Source of the DNA: Brugia malayi
Lineage: Eukaryota > Nematoda > Chromadorea > Rhabditida > Onchocercidae
Direction: 5' to 3'
DNA: 64,000 nucleotides
NCBI RefSeq assembly: GCF_000002995.4
Contig: NW_025062477.1
Span: forward strand, 8,838,649-8,902,648
Translations under genes and position numbers: made by a program
Notes under the pieces: generated by a model
Told to the model about the DNA's origin: nothing
Database searches by the model: none
What the model saw: the letters and a program-made list of their open reading frames with translations, nothing else
Part shown: in pieces, positions 1 through 26,777 of the stretch
How positions within the stretch are numbered: position 1 is the first letter of the stretch
How the letters are laid out: each line of letters begins with the position of its first letter

Positions 1-3000
1 AATATACCTTTTTTTAATTCAAATGTCAATTATATGTATAATATGCGCACTGTTTACAAATAAAAACTTTGCAATTTCTATATGACTTAGCAAGTGTGTA
101 CTCTAATTTTTGCAATTCAATCTGCGATTTGAGCGATAAGTTCTTATATAGATATGAATATGTATTAATAAATCCATTGTCAAGAACTGTCCTGTTGAAA
201 TGAGAATGGAAGAGAAGAATCCCAATTTGCTGGCAACAGTTCTTCACCATTTTTCTCAAACAGCCGGAATAACCGTGGCGGCTGTAATGAAAATGTGGAA
301 TAGATAAAATGAAGACAGTTGATAAATGCATCAAAATTTAATAAAATTGAAGCAGTCACTGATGCGAGATTTATGAAGACTATGATATGATATACCTTTA
401 TCCAGTGATCTGCTTCGATTACAGCATAATCTTCCGTTCCAGTCAACTGACAGCGGTCAATGACTGCTTCTGAAATAAACTATTCAAAGACACCATAATT
501 CATTTTGATTTTTCTGGCAAAATTCATAGCTGCTATCTTTGAAGTTTCGTTACTTCCAACTCCCTCCAATATTGTTATTTTCCTATCATTTAATGCAATA
601 TATACAGCATGAGCACGATAAACGATAGGTAAAGTTTGTTCCTCCATTCGAGCCTCACTGACAATTGAAGATCCATAAACAAGGAAAATGCCTGATCCAC
701 AACCACATATAGCTACTAGTGATCCTTGAAATAATCGTAAGAACAGTGGCGGTTCTTGGCCCTGAAAGCATTATATCAAACCATTTTCTAATTAGTCTGA
801 CATGTCGGAATGTGGTGATATCGATCAATTCAAACTATCTATTGTAGTGATAGATGATATGTACTTCACCATCATTTTTAATTAGTTATTTTTGAAAGTT
901 AAAAATAACCTTCCAACTTTCGTATTCCTGAAATGTGTTAGCATTCTTTTTTTTCTTTTTTTTTTTTGCTTCAACTATAATATATGCGAGGTCAACTAGG
1001 CCTGTTAACAAAAATAAAAAAACTTGCCTATTCGTTCAATTCGATATTCCCATTTAACAATATAGCAGCGATCATCCTTTAAGATCCATAGTTCATCCAT
1101 TTCATTCAATGTCTTTTCATCTTCCAAAACAAAGTATCGTACGTTCTCGGTAAAAACATTTCTGGAATTTCTATATAGTTCCTTTTCTTCTAGGAATAAA
1201 ACTGACTCTTCCATTGGTCGGGATGCAAGATTTCTGTAATAAATTAAATTTTGATTTTCAAAAGTCAGTGTTTAAGAAGTTTTACTACTTTGAAAACAGA
1301 ATTGTTTTCAATTTTAAATTTATATTTCCAAAATTTAAAGTTTTGATTTTCTGATTTCTCCATTACTGTATAAAGTTAAACTGATCAGAAAAAATCCACC
1401 TTCCTAAATTCTAAGCATTCTCTTCTTCACATAGTACTGAAGCTTGAAACGTAGAGGTTTTACAGTTGGCAGGCGTGTTATACAGATTTCTTGCATGAAG
1501 AGTTATTTCTTGCCAGTCATGAAATTTGTGTTGAAAGAGTGAATCATTCAGTCCCTGAGCTAGCTTGATGTACAGGCACCAAACTGGTCGAGTTACATCA
1601 AAATTATCACCTAATATCATCTGATCTAATCCAATGACCACGTTCAGAGGTTTAGTGCGCTAAAATCTTTTAGTTAAAAAAAAATTTGTTCATTACAGTT
1701 ATTTATTTCCATTCATTACGAGTAGTTTAATGACTTCAAGAAAATCTTTTATTATTACTTAGATTTTTCAAACTTACTGAGTGCTGCCGGATATTTTTCT
1801 GCTGATTATTGTATTTTTTGATTAAAGATTTTTTTCATCTTCAATAATTTGTAGCATATTTATTCATGAAAGGTTTCAGTGGCAATAATAAAATTAGAAC
1901 ATAGGATTGAAACGTACCAGTATTTCAGCGTACGCAACTGCATGTTATGTCGCAATACGATTAGCGTTTCGACCAACCCAAACATAAATTTCAGAACCAA
2001 AATCAAAAATCAAATTCTAAAACGCAAATTTACCAATTTAAAAGGTAAGTATAAGATTTCAAATATAAATGGTAAAAAAATGAATTTATTAACTTCAAAC
2101 TAAAAGACTTCAAAAACTAATCTTTCATAGACTAAATAAAGATTACTCTTGTTGAAAAGATTTTTCGGATTTACTAAGTGAATACTAAGTCTTTCCAAAG
2201 AACATATCTTTATCAACTAATTCTCATTTGCGTTGCAGAGGATAAAATGCATAATGCTAAGGTATTGTTATTTAGTTAATGTTCCTGAAATGTAGAGAAT
2301 ATAGCTTTTGTGCCAACATATACGTTGATTAGTTTTTTTTTTTTTTTTCTTTTAGCTTTGATAAGTAATTAATTAGTTTTAGTGAAAAACCAACCTTTTT
2401 TGGATGAAAGACAGAAAACTTTGGAGCGTGGCTTGATGAGATTCGTTGTATATTATAATGCTCATCAATTTCAAAAATCATGTTTACTTGTGCGGCAATA
2501 TTCTCAAATGGTTTATCTAGGATTAGGAGATTTTCTGGAACATATTCCTCTCTTGTGGCATCTTCACATTCTTCTTCACTTAATCCAAGTAACCGCCAAA
2601 ATGCGCCAGTACCTATTCCTTCATGAACATTTTCAAAGTGCCTCGCACTGCATCCCAATTTATCGTTTCTTTCACAAATACTTGTACTTATTATTGCTGC
2701 CTGAAACTATATCTAATGACAAGGTTTTGGCTAACCTTCTGAATAATTAGACTTTAATCTTAGGATTTTCAAATTTTTTCATTTTCAAATATAAAGCGAC
2801 AAGAAATGCATGACCAGATAGTAGAGCAGGGTTAGATTATATTTGCAAAAGAGAACTTCTTTGCCAGAAAGATACGACAAGCTAATTACACTTATTTTTA
2901 AATAGTAAGAAACAAATAAATTCCAGTAAACAGTTTAAATTTCTCTTTGTAATATTCATCACTTTGAGTAAGATGGGAAAAATACAATTTTTTTAATAGT

Positions 3001-3758
3001 AATTGTGGAGTCTGAAAAAAAAAGTTGAATTATTGCAGAGTCTTATTAATAAATAATTCGACATTTTTTGAATACTAGCTGCTAAACAAATACTAAACAA
3101 AGAATTACATTACTCTTCTCCAGTAAACTAGAGTATTTCCCTTGGTATACGAATAATTGATTTGGCGTAACTAGAATGAATACAGCATATGCATGAACTG
3201 AGGTATATTTGGGTGGTACTAATCGAACATCGATATTCTTATCACCTAAATCATTGTATTTACAAACGAAAAAATTAAATTTAGAAAAATATGAGCAATA
3301 AAACAATGTTTCTTGACAGTGATTTTTAAACGAAAATTTCCACTTCACAGTGAAATTGGCGGTTGTAGTAAATAAGATGGCTAAAGAACAAATACCTTTC
3401 ACTCGTATACGCATTAATTCTGGATATGGTGATTTTAGTTGTCTTTTTCTCAATTTTACAGCCGAATAATCTAGTTTACTCTGCAGACCCTGAAACAAAG
3501 AGATGAAGCTTATCAGAATATTTGGAACTTTTTTCGAGGCTACTAATTTTCGTCATTAGTTAAATCTATGTATAGAGAACCTTTTTGGCGCTATCAAAGA
3601 TTATCACTTCATAATCTTCTTGTTCAAGTTTCCTTCTATAATCGATGGGACTTGGTAACGCACCAACAGATGGTTGACACGTCAAAGATTCTGCTGGTCG
3701 ACATGAAGCATTACGTCGACCACGACCACGTGCTGCAGCTCGAATTGGTATAAGTAAT
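1..3758 (-). CDS. viln-1: Supervillin/villin-like actin-binding protein, C-terminal part (partial)
   Basis: This is a gelsolin-superfamily protein of the supervillin type, expected to bind actin and act at the membrane cytoskeleton. Minus-strand exons in order: 3758-3581, 3489-3396, 3245-3114, 2700-2395, 1659-1438, 1233 to about 1027, 761-494, 469-396 and 281 to about 189; the gene continues past the left edge. Supervillin-like signatures include LMRIRVKG, RLVPPKYTSVHAYAVFIL with FVYQG (gelsolin fold), LGCSA followed by GAFWRLLG, KFHDWQE, YIVKWEYR, and GQEPPLFLRLFQG, which closely resembles the vertebrate GKEPP..L..FQGG motif. The exon at 3758 has no start codon and follows a TATTTTCAG acceptor, so upstream exons exist but were not found. 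A small exon may be missing between 1027 and 761. The symbol follows the C. elegans gene recalled to lie near let-502; the family call is firm, strict orthology is inferred. Confidence 0.83.
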
Positions 3759-4582
3759 CTGAAAATACATAGTTTAAGTTTAAGATTTATTTTTCCCATT
3801 GTTAAGCTAATTTCGAAGGTATTATTACATCAAGAAGTATTTTCCAAGGTGTTGAAAAAATTTAAATTTCAAAGGTATTAGAAAAACTTTTATTACGATT
3901 CTGGTTTTGCCCATATTTCATTCAGAACTCTTCTTTATTTTGCTGTTGTCTCTATTTATCGTAGGTCATGATTAATGTTATGATCAGATGGGAACATTGG
4001 ACAGATTCAAGCATGGTATGATATGAATCATAAGAAGATCAACTAAAATCAAGAGATCTTCATTAGGTAGTTTGATTTGCAACTGAATGTAGCAGTATTA
4101 TTGGTTAAGAAAAGAAATAAAATAGAGAATAACCTTTATGCCCAATTATACAACCCCTTGATATATCAGATTGAAAATTAACGAACAGATTGGAATTCTA
4201 GATGTACATGCTGTATGTATATGTGTACCGATGTCTACACCCCATGATATAGGAGTATGACCCATAACTGTGTCACTTCACAATTTTGACTAAATTTCTC
4301 AACACTGAAGTCGCCAGGTGCACTGTGTCATGCATAGGGTCACTATTAAATTTTAACCGTTGATATCAATACTGTATACTGCGTATAAAAATTGACACAC
4401 ATACGATCTGACTCGGATGACTTCCAGTTGCACTACAAAGGTTCCTTTTATAAAACACTTACAAGTTACAAGTTGAAAAAATAAAAAGAAGAAATATTTT
4501 CTGACTAATCGAATTACAGGTAAATTTAGTTTGTCTGTAATTTGGAAATATTGTAGCGGATCAATCGTTATCGCGGATCAAC

Positions 4583-4880
4583 GATGTCCAGCTTTCTCAA
4601 TTTCGTGCCCACCAGTCATGGCGAAAACCCTGTTTCTTCCTCTACTCTGTCATTGCAGCAGTTTAGATGTTTATTGGAACGAAAGTTGAAACACCTGTCG
4701 CCAAGGTTGCAAGATCGCTACAATTGGTACTTGTAAAAGTGCGGAAGAAAAAAGATTTATTGTACAGAAATGCGCAGAATATTAGAAAACTATGCAGAAT
4801 TAATTCAATATTACTCAATGAAGAGATGAAACAAAAGCTTCCCAAGAAACTGCTTCTCGGCATTTCAATATTTTTTATTT
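4583..4880 (+). CDS. Candidate small two-exon gene, unrecognised
   Basis: An ATG at 4583 opens a well-balanced reading frame of about 49 codons (it begins MSSFLNFVPTSH and contains LLERKLKHLSPRLQDRYNWY) that stops just after 4729. A possible 35-bp intron (GTAAAAG to GTACAG, ending about 4764) would join it to a second frame ending in TAA at 4880, giving about 88 residues rich in Leu, Lys and Arg. That intron is very short for this genome, so the second exon is doubtful. No family recognised. It could also be an unrelated exon or chance coding in purine-rich sequence. Confidence 0.25.
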
Positions 4881-6960
4881 AAATTTAGGGCGCTGGTGCA
4901 TGGCACAAAACAAAAAAACGGTTCAGTAAACGCAAAAATTGTATCTATGTAATTTTACCAAAAGATTTTTTTTTTTTCAAAAAATTAGATACTATTATAA
5001 AGAAGTAGCTATTTAATAGAGAAACTGTATCAAAAAATTTAACTGTTGGAATTCGAATTAGATCTGAATTTGACTCACTAAAAACCATCATTAAAAGCAT
5101 TCGAAATGCTAAATATTTTATTTTGTCCCTAAAAATTTGAAAGTTTGTGGGCTTCGGAACTTTCCACAGAGAAATATTTTTTCCTTGATGTTTTTTAAAT
5201 GTTAACAAAAGTTTAAAAATGACTTCAGAAATGCAGTTGTCGCAATGCTGTAATTTAGTTATAAATTGAGAAAACGTGGATGAAATGAAAGAATATTTTG
5301 AAATCTCCAGGAGCATTATTGCTTATCACACAGATTGATTTGTAATCTGTTAAGTTTCTTTTCCAGAATTTCAACCAGAAGTGTCCTTTTATTACTTATA
5401 TTTCAGCATTAACATATATATAAATCAAAAAAACCAAAATCAATATATCTTTTCCTTTTTGGATTAAACTTGATTTGAGAACAGCCCACAATTAAAATAA
5501 GTTGATATACTGCACCAAGACATTTCACCACCATTTCCCTACCTCAAAGTAGACCTTTCAAAAAAAAAAAAAAAAATTTTAACCATCTATCAACTAAAAA
5601 TAAACTTTTAGCCGCGAATTCCATATCATCTGATCTGAACATTCATCTCTTTATCTGATACAATTTAAATCATTAAAATATGTCTACAGTTTCAACAAGG
5701 GTTAAATGAGGACTTTTTCATTTTGCGAAATATCGCCTACGTTCAGAAGAAAACACATTTTCAAAGAAAAATATATTAGAATTACTTAGTTGAGTGACAG
5801 TATCTATCAGCAGTTAAATTACAAGATTACAACTTTTCTCGACAGAAGTAGGAATGCTTCATCATAAAAAAATGATATTTCAAGTATTTCCGTAGCGAGA
5901 CGACGACCCTCGCTATAAAAATGGAAATTGACGATGTCTAATTGGTTATAAAAATTTTACTAAAAATTTAAAGCATATTCTAAAAAGAAAAAAAAAAAAT
6001 CAAATGCCATTCAATCATTATATTACATAACGCAAACGACTGCCAGTGCTGGTTAGCCTTTGAATTCAAATGAGCAAGGTGGAAATACGAAAAAAGAAAA
6101 AATAAGGAAAAGTAGGAGAGACAACAGCAGGTAAGATATCTCCTAATTGTTATTATCATCAACTGCATATCAAAAAAAATTGCAGTAGAACAGATATATC
6201 AAAAGTGCTATGGAATGGCATATTATTTCTTGCAATCTATCATGTCCAACTTTGCACTCAATTGAAATTTCCGCAATTTGATGTCTTCGGAAACCAAAAC
6301 TTGAACTAATTCTCAAATGAACTAATATTCGATGGCCATTGTTACTTCATTATTTTATTCCTTAACCTTTACTTCATTCTTTAACTTCTTTTAATTTAAC
6401 GTTTAATGTTATCAAATATGTCGTACTGTACGTATTTCGTAATAACTAACTGAATTTGCAGTATAGAAATAAAGATTGCTTTTATTCAGAACACTTCTCT
6501 GAATCACATTTATTATCACTCAAAACTAATATAAAGGAAATGTTCCACTCTTTAAATTAAACTAATTCGCATGTAAATTATTTTATTTTAGAATTAAACT
6601 TATATTCAATAGCCAAAATATAAAATAATTCTTTTTGTTCACTTAACTCTTTTTGTTTTGCAAAAGAACTGTGTTTTACTGTAAATCACTCCAGCTATAA
6701 AACGAATTAAGGTCATTCAAAAATAACTCTTTCTTGATCACTTCCAAAAAACAATCCGCTAACAAGAATCCATACTCTTACCAAGTTCCTACCCATAACA
6801 ACTCCAAATCCCTGTCAAAATTTCCGAAAAACATCAACATGGCAATTAACTCTATTCTGAATATTCTTGACAATTGCCTTACAACATCGGTCCGTAAAAC
6901 CTTAACGATATTTATTCGTTTTGCCAAACAATGAAATAAAAATTCCATAATATCTCAAAC

Positions 6961-7008
6961 CTCTTTTACCACTCTCTCTCCCTTCTTGAAAAAGCAGTGG
7001 TAAAAGAG
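6961..7008. repeat. Perfect 13-bp inverted repeat (hairpin)
   Basis: CTCTTTTACCACT at 6961-6973 is the exact reverse complement of AGTGGTAAAAGAG at 6996-7008, separated by a 22-nt pyrimidine-then-A-rich loop. It lies about 700 bp upstream of the RecQ start codon. It could be a DNA hairpin, a paired protein-binding site or a relic of a small element. Confidence 0.6.
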
Positions 7009-7686
7009 ATTAACAAGTACAGGGTAAGATCTTAAATAACATTATTTTCTACTTGTCAGACAAAATTTTACCTTTCCCAATCAAATCAATATCACATTAT
7101 CGTCGAACTAAAATCCCCGCACGCTTCCACTACCAAAATTTAAATTCAGCACAACTGCGCTCTTCAATTCACAAAAAAGAGAGAAAGGGAGAAAGAGAGT
7201 GGGTGTCAACCATCCCTCAAATTCTTTTCCATACAATCACTCAAGTATTCCCGCTGTTTAGTAAAACAGATTTATTTCTACGCTCTGCTGACTATTTCGG
7301 GGACATCCGAATCGATCAATCAATGAGAGCGCTAATAAGATAGTGTAATCTCAGTGAGATGGCAATACCTTCCCGCCATTAAACTCTTAAAGTCAGTAAC
7401 TGAAAATTCATTGAATTTGATTTATTATCTTTAAGTCATATCTTCTAACAGTAGAAAACGAGATGTAACAACGTACACTTACATCTACAAGTGCTCAAAA
7501 TGACTTAACTGACATCCTTCTTCTCTATGTGAAAGTCTGTAAAAGTCAAAATTTGATGATTTTCATAGCGCTCCAGAACTTACCCCACTTAAAATAGTTT
7601 GTAGCGGGAAAGTTCGGAGAAGTTTCCTTTTTTTACTGTATGAAATTGCATTGTTGCTCCGAGCAGAATGTATTGAGTTGAGACCA

Positions 7687-13472
<5,786 letters not shown>

Positions 13473-14042
13473 GATTAGTGTCACTTAATTTTGTCATTCG
13501 TCAAATTGTATGATTATTCATTTATTGTATACATTGTATTTGTTGGTTATATAGACTTTTGCTGCCTTTTTGTCATCATTCTGTGTCATTTTTTATGTTA
13601 ATTATATTTTTTTCCCCTTTATTGAGAATACTTGCTTCTTTTTGCTTTTAATCTGATGATTGTGCTGGGATTGTTTTGGACTGCTTACTGCAATAAAAAG
13701 TTCTCACCAATGCAATAAATAATTTCATCTTTACATTACAGTAATGCCCAACAGCTGTTGGCTTAATCGACGTATAAATAAAGTGAAGAGTTAAACCCTA
13801 GGGACCAATTCATATTCAGTCAATTTCTAACTTGTAATCTCACTGATTATAACAGGTTAATAATCACAACGAAAGCTTGGATCACCTTCGTGCTCCACAC
13901 TCTTCTTCAAAATCCCGCCACAACTGATAGTACATTTTGCTTGCAGCACAATAGTGTCGGGAAATCACAATCTGCTTTAAGAGAGTATTATGTTACATGG
14001 TGGTGGTGAGGAAGTAATGACACGGCGAAGACAATTGGATAT
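13473..14042. other. 3' flank of the RecQ gene and intergenic spacer
   Basis: AT-rich, no coding signal. Contains AATAAA hexamers at 13692 and 13714 that could end the RecQ transcript. Confidence 0.6.
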
Positions 14043-16122
14043 ATGATGGACACAGACAGGCATCAAGGTTAGGCTTTAGTATTTATTTATTATTTAGTGT
14101 GCTCGTTGAATTATTCTGACAACAATGCTGTCAATCTTTTTCATATGATGGATTTATTGGAAGGAAATGCTTCCTAGCTTGGTTTATGCTGCTTAAACAT
14201 TTCCAGCTTGTTGTTATCTGAGCATATAGCACAAATCTTCTAAGTATGTCTTTTTTTTTTCTGAAATTTTGGTGGCAAGTCCATCCAGTGAGTTTGAATT
14301 CAGATACGTCGAATGTAGAAAAGTTGGAGATTGGTGAAACAGTGATAAGCAGTCAATCAAGGTATACTGCAACAGAGTCATTGCGAATGCAAAGATTGCA
14401 CAAAATGCTAGATCTGACGCGGTTTGTGCATCAACTGGAAGAACTATTGACTCAGCCAATAAAGTGATGGTTATATTCGTTTAGAATTTAAATACTGGTT
14501 TGCTTTTAGACTTTTTTAAAATGTTTTTTAACGATTTGCAAAATGATTAATGTGCAAAACCTGTTCTGTTTCCAGAGTTCCAGGCACGTCAATTTTGCCT
14601 TATCCTGGTTCGCCTGTTAAAGTGCGTCACAACATTGCCAGTATGTTCTCAGTACGCTCTCTCTGGGCAACAGAAGAAGAACGTAAAACTGCTGTCAGTG
14701 AGCTGTACAATTTTAAAACTTTGAGAAAAAGAAAGTGGATTCAGAAAATTTTGCTGGAGGAATCTGACTCAGATTCTGATGGTGAATTTCCATTCACTCT
14801 CAATGACTTGCATACTATTTTAAAGGTTCATTTTACTGCTTACAAAAATTTTTTAAAGTTGAGCATTTGAAATTTGGTTATATATGTTTATTATGCTTAA
14901 CTTGAGAAGTCACAAGCTGCTTGATTTTCGTATCTTAAATCCTATACACTTCTTAAAAAAATGTTTATTTTGAAATATCTTTTGTATGTTCCCGGGGATC
15001 TTTTGGTCAGATCTAAAAAAAATTGAATCCTTGCAAAACATTAAAGGTGTTGAAGTGATGATTATTCGAATTTCAGTGTAAGAAAAAACATGAACTGAAA
15101 AAAAGAAAAAACATAGATTGAGATTAACAGTTGTTAGGCAGATGTCAGTATGTTGTCTCAGCTATTCACATGTGACAACTTGTAGAACTAAATGCAGGAT
15201 TCAGAGTGATTTTATAAAATTATTGTCAGGGCACTGTCTTTTGAAAATTTTACACTTTGCATGTTATAATTATATTCCTTTCTGTATGTATCATCAAAGT
15301 TTTTACAGATTTCTGTAATTTACCACCAAAACAGGTAACCGAACCAGAAAAAAAAAAATCATATTGTCTGTCCAATTTTGATTTGTGTCTGTATCATTTC
15401 TGTATATCTTTTTACTTTCTACACTTTCTTCTTTTTACGCCTATATTTGAGTTTTACGAGAATGACCGCACACACAGCTAAACAATTTCTTGATTGGTTC
15501 TATTATGACAGACATTCGAGCTGCAAGAAGGACGCAAATTTCATGCTTGATAACTTGTCATGTAATGTAACTGGAAAGAAAATAACTTTATCAAGTTTTC
15601 ATCCTAAGCTATCAGTCTATTAATTCGTCTACTTCTTATTTGTCTAGAGATTATTTGGTTTGTCGGTTTTACAGGAAAAAGAAAGCCTGTAAAGCTATGG
15701 AATCTGTGGATTTTAATTAAAAAGTTTACTTGGGAATGAATTGTTTCGTTTTAGAATTTATACGTCTTTTGAAGCATTATTTATACATCTTTTGACTTAT
15801 TCTTTTTTAGAATTCCTATAATACCAGTTCCTTATTTTTTTATTTATTATGCTTAATTACTTATCACTTATAATTACTGAATATTCTGATTTTAAAAAAT
15901 ATTAGTGATAGTTATTGGTTACTTCACTATGTAAAAGTTTTTCAAAATTTTTTTTTTCAGTTGCATCGTAGACGACGGAAATTGCAGAAAACATATCATA
16001 TCAATGTTCTCAATTCTCAGTATACTTATTATGGTGCTGGCTTACTAAGCAATTATGATCCATTTCCAGAACATCAAGATAGAATAAAGGAAAAGTATGG
16101 CGTTAAGTCTAAGCAGAGTTAA
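14043..16122 (+). CDS. Unrecognised small protein with acidic and basic clusters
   Basis: Four exons in consistent phase: 14043-14067 (MMDTDRHQ), 14289-14465, 14576-14825 and 15961-16122, about 204 residues. The middle holds LRMQRLHKMLDLTRFVHQLE (likely helix), a proline-rich ILPYPGSP and a Ser/Asp cluster EESDSDSDGE; the last exon holds LHRRRRKLQK and a striking aromatic/Gly block NSQYTYYGAGLLSNYDPFPE. The composition suggests a nuclear or chromatin-associated protein, but I do not recognise the family and make no functional claim. It lies between the RecQ helicase and ROCK genes on the same strand. The donor of exon 2 (AA|GTGATG) is weak and the intron before the last exon is about 1.1 kb, so intermediate exons may be missing. 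Confidence 0.6.
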
Positions 16123-17255
16123 TATTTCTTACAAAGATCTCATTTTTGTTCACTCGCCTATGATATAACCCCCTTGATTTCTGCCTTTAAAATTTCATTG
16201 CTTCTATGCAAGAAAATTTTTAATCAAGAAGCAAAGAATGTTGCGGATTAGGGATTTTGAAAAATGAAAATTTCTTTCTTTCTCCATTTTCATTTCTTTC
16301 CTTAGTTCCTTGTCTCTTTTAATCTAACATTCTTGCGAGCTTGCTAAAAATCACCTCGATATTCCAATAAGACCAATTGATTGTAACCGATTTTCGATAA
16401 AATGAAATGGAATAAGAAAATCTGGTTTCGTGGATTTATTTGCACCATATCTTATTATGCTTCTAATAGTTTCTTAAACGGTTTTTATATTAGGTTTATA
16501 TGTTGGTTTTTGATTTTATGTTCTCACTCTAAGTTTTCTCTTTTATCTCTGTTTTTATTGTGGAATAAATGTATTGCTTTTATTTGTCGGGTGATTCTCT
16601 TGTTGCTGATAGAAAAGATCTAATTCAAACATGAGTGTATTTTCTTTGAAAGTATTACAGTTTTATTCACTTAGATCCAGAGGAGAAGATGTCAAAACAT
16701 GTGAAATGGTGCTTCCGTACCAGTTGTTTATCCTTCCAAAGTTCTCATGTATTGTCTGCATTTCGTTTAGTTTTTAAAAGGTTAAATTATGATTGGAGAA
16801 CACAGATACAAAGCAGCTGATATGGGATAAGTCACTTAATCTTTCCCCAAGTATCTCTTATCAATATCAAAGTGCTTAGAGAAAGTGAAAGTCCTAGTAA
16901 GTATATAAATCTAAGTACGACTTCATCCTCAAGAAATGGATTGTTTGTTTATACTTGGTTTCCGCACTGGATTTGTGGGTACGGCATTTATTTTAAAGTT
17001 GTTTCAAGCAAAATTTCTCTTCCAGAGCTTATTGGTGCACTAAAAGTACATTGTTTCCTGAGTCTGTTTTTTAATTTCATAACATTCAGTATTGTAAAAC
17101 TGAAGATAGAGGTTCACATATAATTACTATGCTAGCACATCTTACCGTCGCAGATTGGATTAATTTTGACAGTATAGCCATGTAGGTAATTAACCATAAT
17201 TCTGTTCTGTTATGAATGCATTCAAAAATATGTTAAAAATAATTTTGCAGAAGAA
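16123..17255. other. Spacer upstream of the ROCK gene
   Basis: AT-rich sequence with short pyrimidine-biased open frames (16402-16623 and 16872-17123) that lack splice signals and resemble untranslated or intergenic DNA. A TTTTGCAG acceptor at about 17250 lies five bases before the ROCK ATG and could be a spliced-leader acceptor. Confidence 0.5.
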
Positions 17256-25561
<8,306 letters not shown>

Positions 25562-26777
25562 TAAAGTTACCAGTTTTGTTATTGTTCAAGTGCAGATAAT
25601 CCAGTTTTATCTCAGCGTGAACTGAATCTGTTTTTATTTTCATATTTGCAAGATTTCATGTAAATTCTTGATTCATTTTCATTTATTTTGGTTTCATGCA
25701 GTTGGATTTAATATTTTATCTCCTTGTTGGGTTGTCTTTTATCTGTAAATTTGCTTTCACAGTGCATATCATTCCTACATTTTTTGGTTATTCCATTTAT
25801 TCTGCCTTTTAATAGTTTCACTTATTTGATAAAATTTGCACAATTATTTGGTAACGTTGTAGTTCGTTGTTTTCTTCTACTGCTTTTAATTATTTGTCTT
25901 ACTGTCTAGATAACGATCATCCCAAAATTCTGACTCTTTAAAAGGAATTTTTGTCAAAATCAAGGTTTCACGTATATTTTTTCGGTTAGTTTTGTCTTCA
26001 AATTTAAATAAATAATTTGCATTTTGCTGAAAAATACTGATCCTGCTAGAAAAATGCGGAGGAATTTTACTGTGTCGAGAAATTTTTAACTTCGAGATTT
26101 AAACCAGTTTTTTTTTTGAAATTGGATATCTCCCAGTAAATCGTAACTTTTACTTGATTCTTTCTTTGATTTTACGGATTTACTTTCTGTATTTTTCATG
26201 ATCTTATCCAAACCATTTATTTTTGAACTTCTTTTGTCTACTCTAAGTCTACTCTACAGAGATCAGCCCTTTTGTATTTAGAAACACCAAGCTAAACTCG
26301 AGAGTTACTGTATTGTTTTGACATTGTGTCGTTGATGCTTTCTACCATGTCACTGATATTACTAACATGCAAAATTTTCTTCAGATTTATAATTTTGGTT
26401 ATTCAATAAATATCTTTTTAAATAATTTCAGTGATTTAGACATTAATATCAGGCAATATCTGTAAGAACATAAGTCATTACAACTATTGCTGTTCCACGG
26501 TAAACTGTCATTTTTTTCATCTCGTTGCATTATATTGCAATTTCCTATCATATTCGCAAGTTAATAAATATTGATGTTGCTTCATTTTCTTTCAAGACAG
26601 TTTTAGTACGAACTGTTCAGTATTTCTTGAAAGCTTTGGTTTCATTATTGTCACATCTGGTTTGTTCAGTTGCGCAAATTATTTTAGAACTAGAATTTCG
26701 ATCAGCTATTTTAAAAATATGTTTATTAAGCAAAATATACGACAAAAAGAAGTTATTTGATTATAATTCGTTTGGAT
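25562..26777. other. Spacer between ROCK and LST-8 genes
   Basis: T-rich, no supported coding exon. An open frame at 26525-26821 overlaps the proposed first LST-8 exon in another frame and is hydrophobic low-complexity, so it is treated as chance. Confidence 0.5.

Larger units (their letters stand above)
3759..7686. other. Intergenic region between the divergent supervillin and RecQ genes
   Basis: About 3.9 kb of AT-rich sequence with no convincing long coding exon. It should hold the missing 5' exons of the minus-strand supervillin gene and the promoters of both neighbours. Visible inside are a weak small-gene candidate at 4583-4880, a perfect 13-bp hairpin at 6961-7008 and several A/T homopolymers. 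Short open frames at 4945-5316, 5980-6168, 6734-6934 and 7053-7343 lack splice context and look random. Confidence 0.6.

Noticed and set aside
1005..1040. A GC-type donor (ATAG|GCAAGT) in the supervillin gene
   Set aside because: Neither this donor nor the GT two bases on joins the next recognised exon (761) in phase, so an exon is probably missing and the junction cannot be judged.
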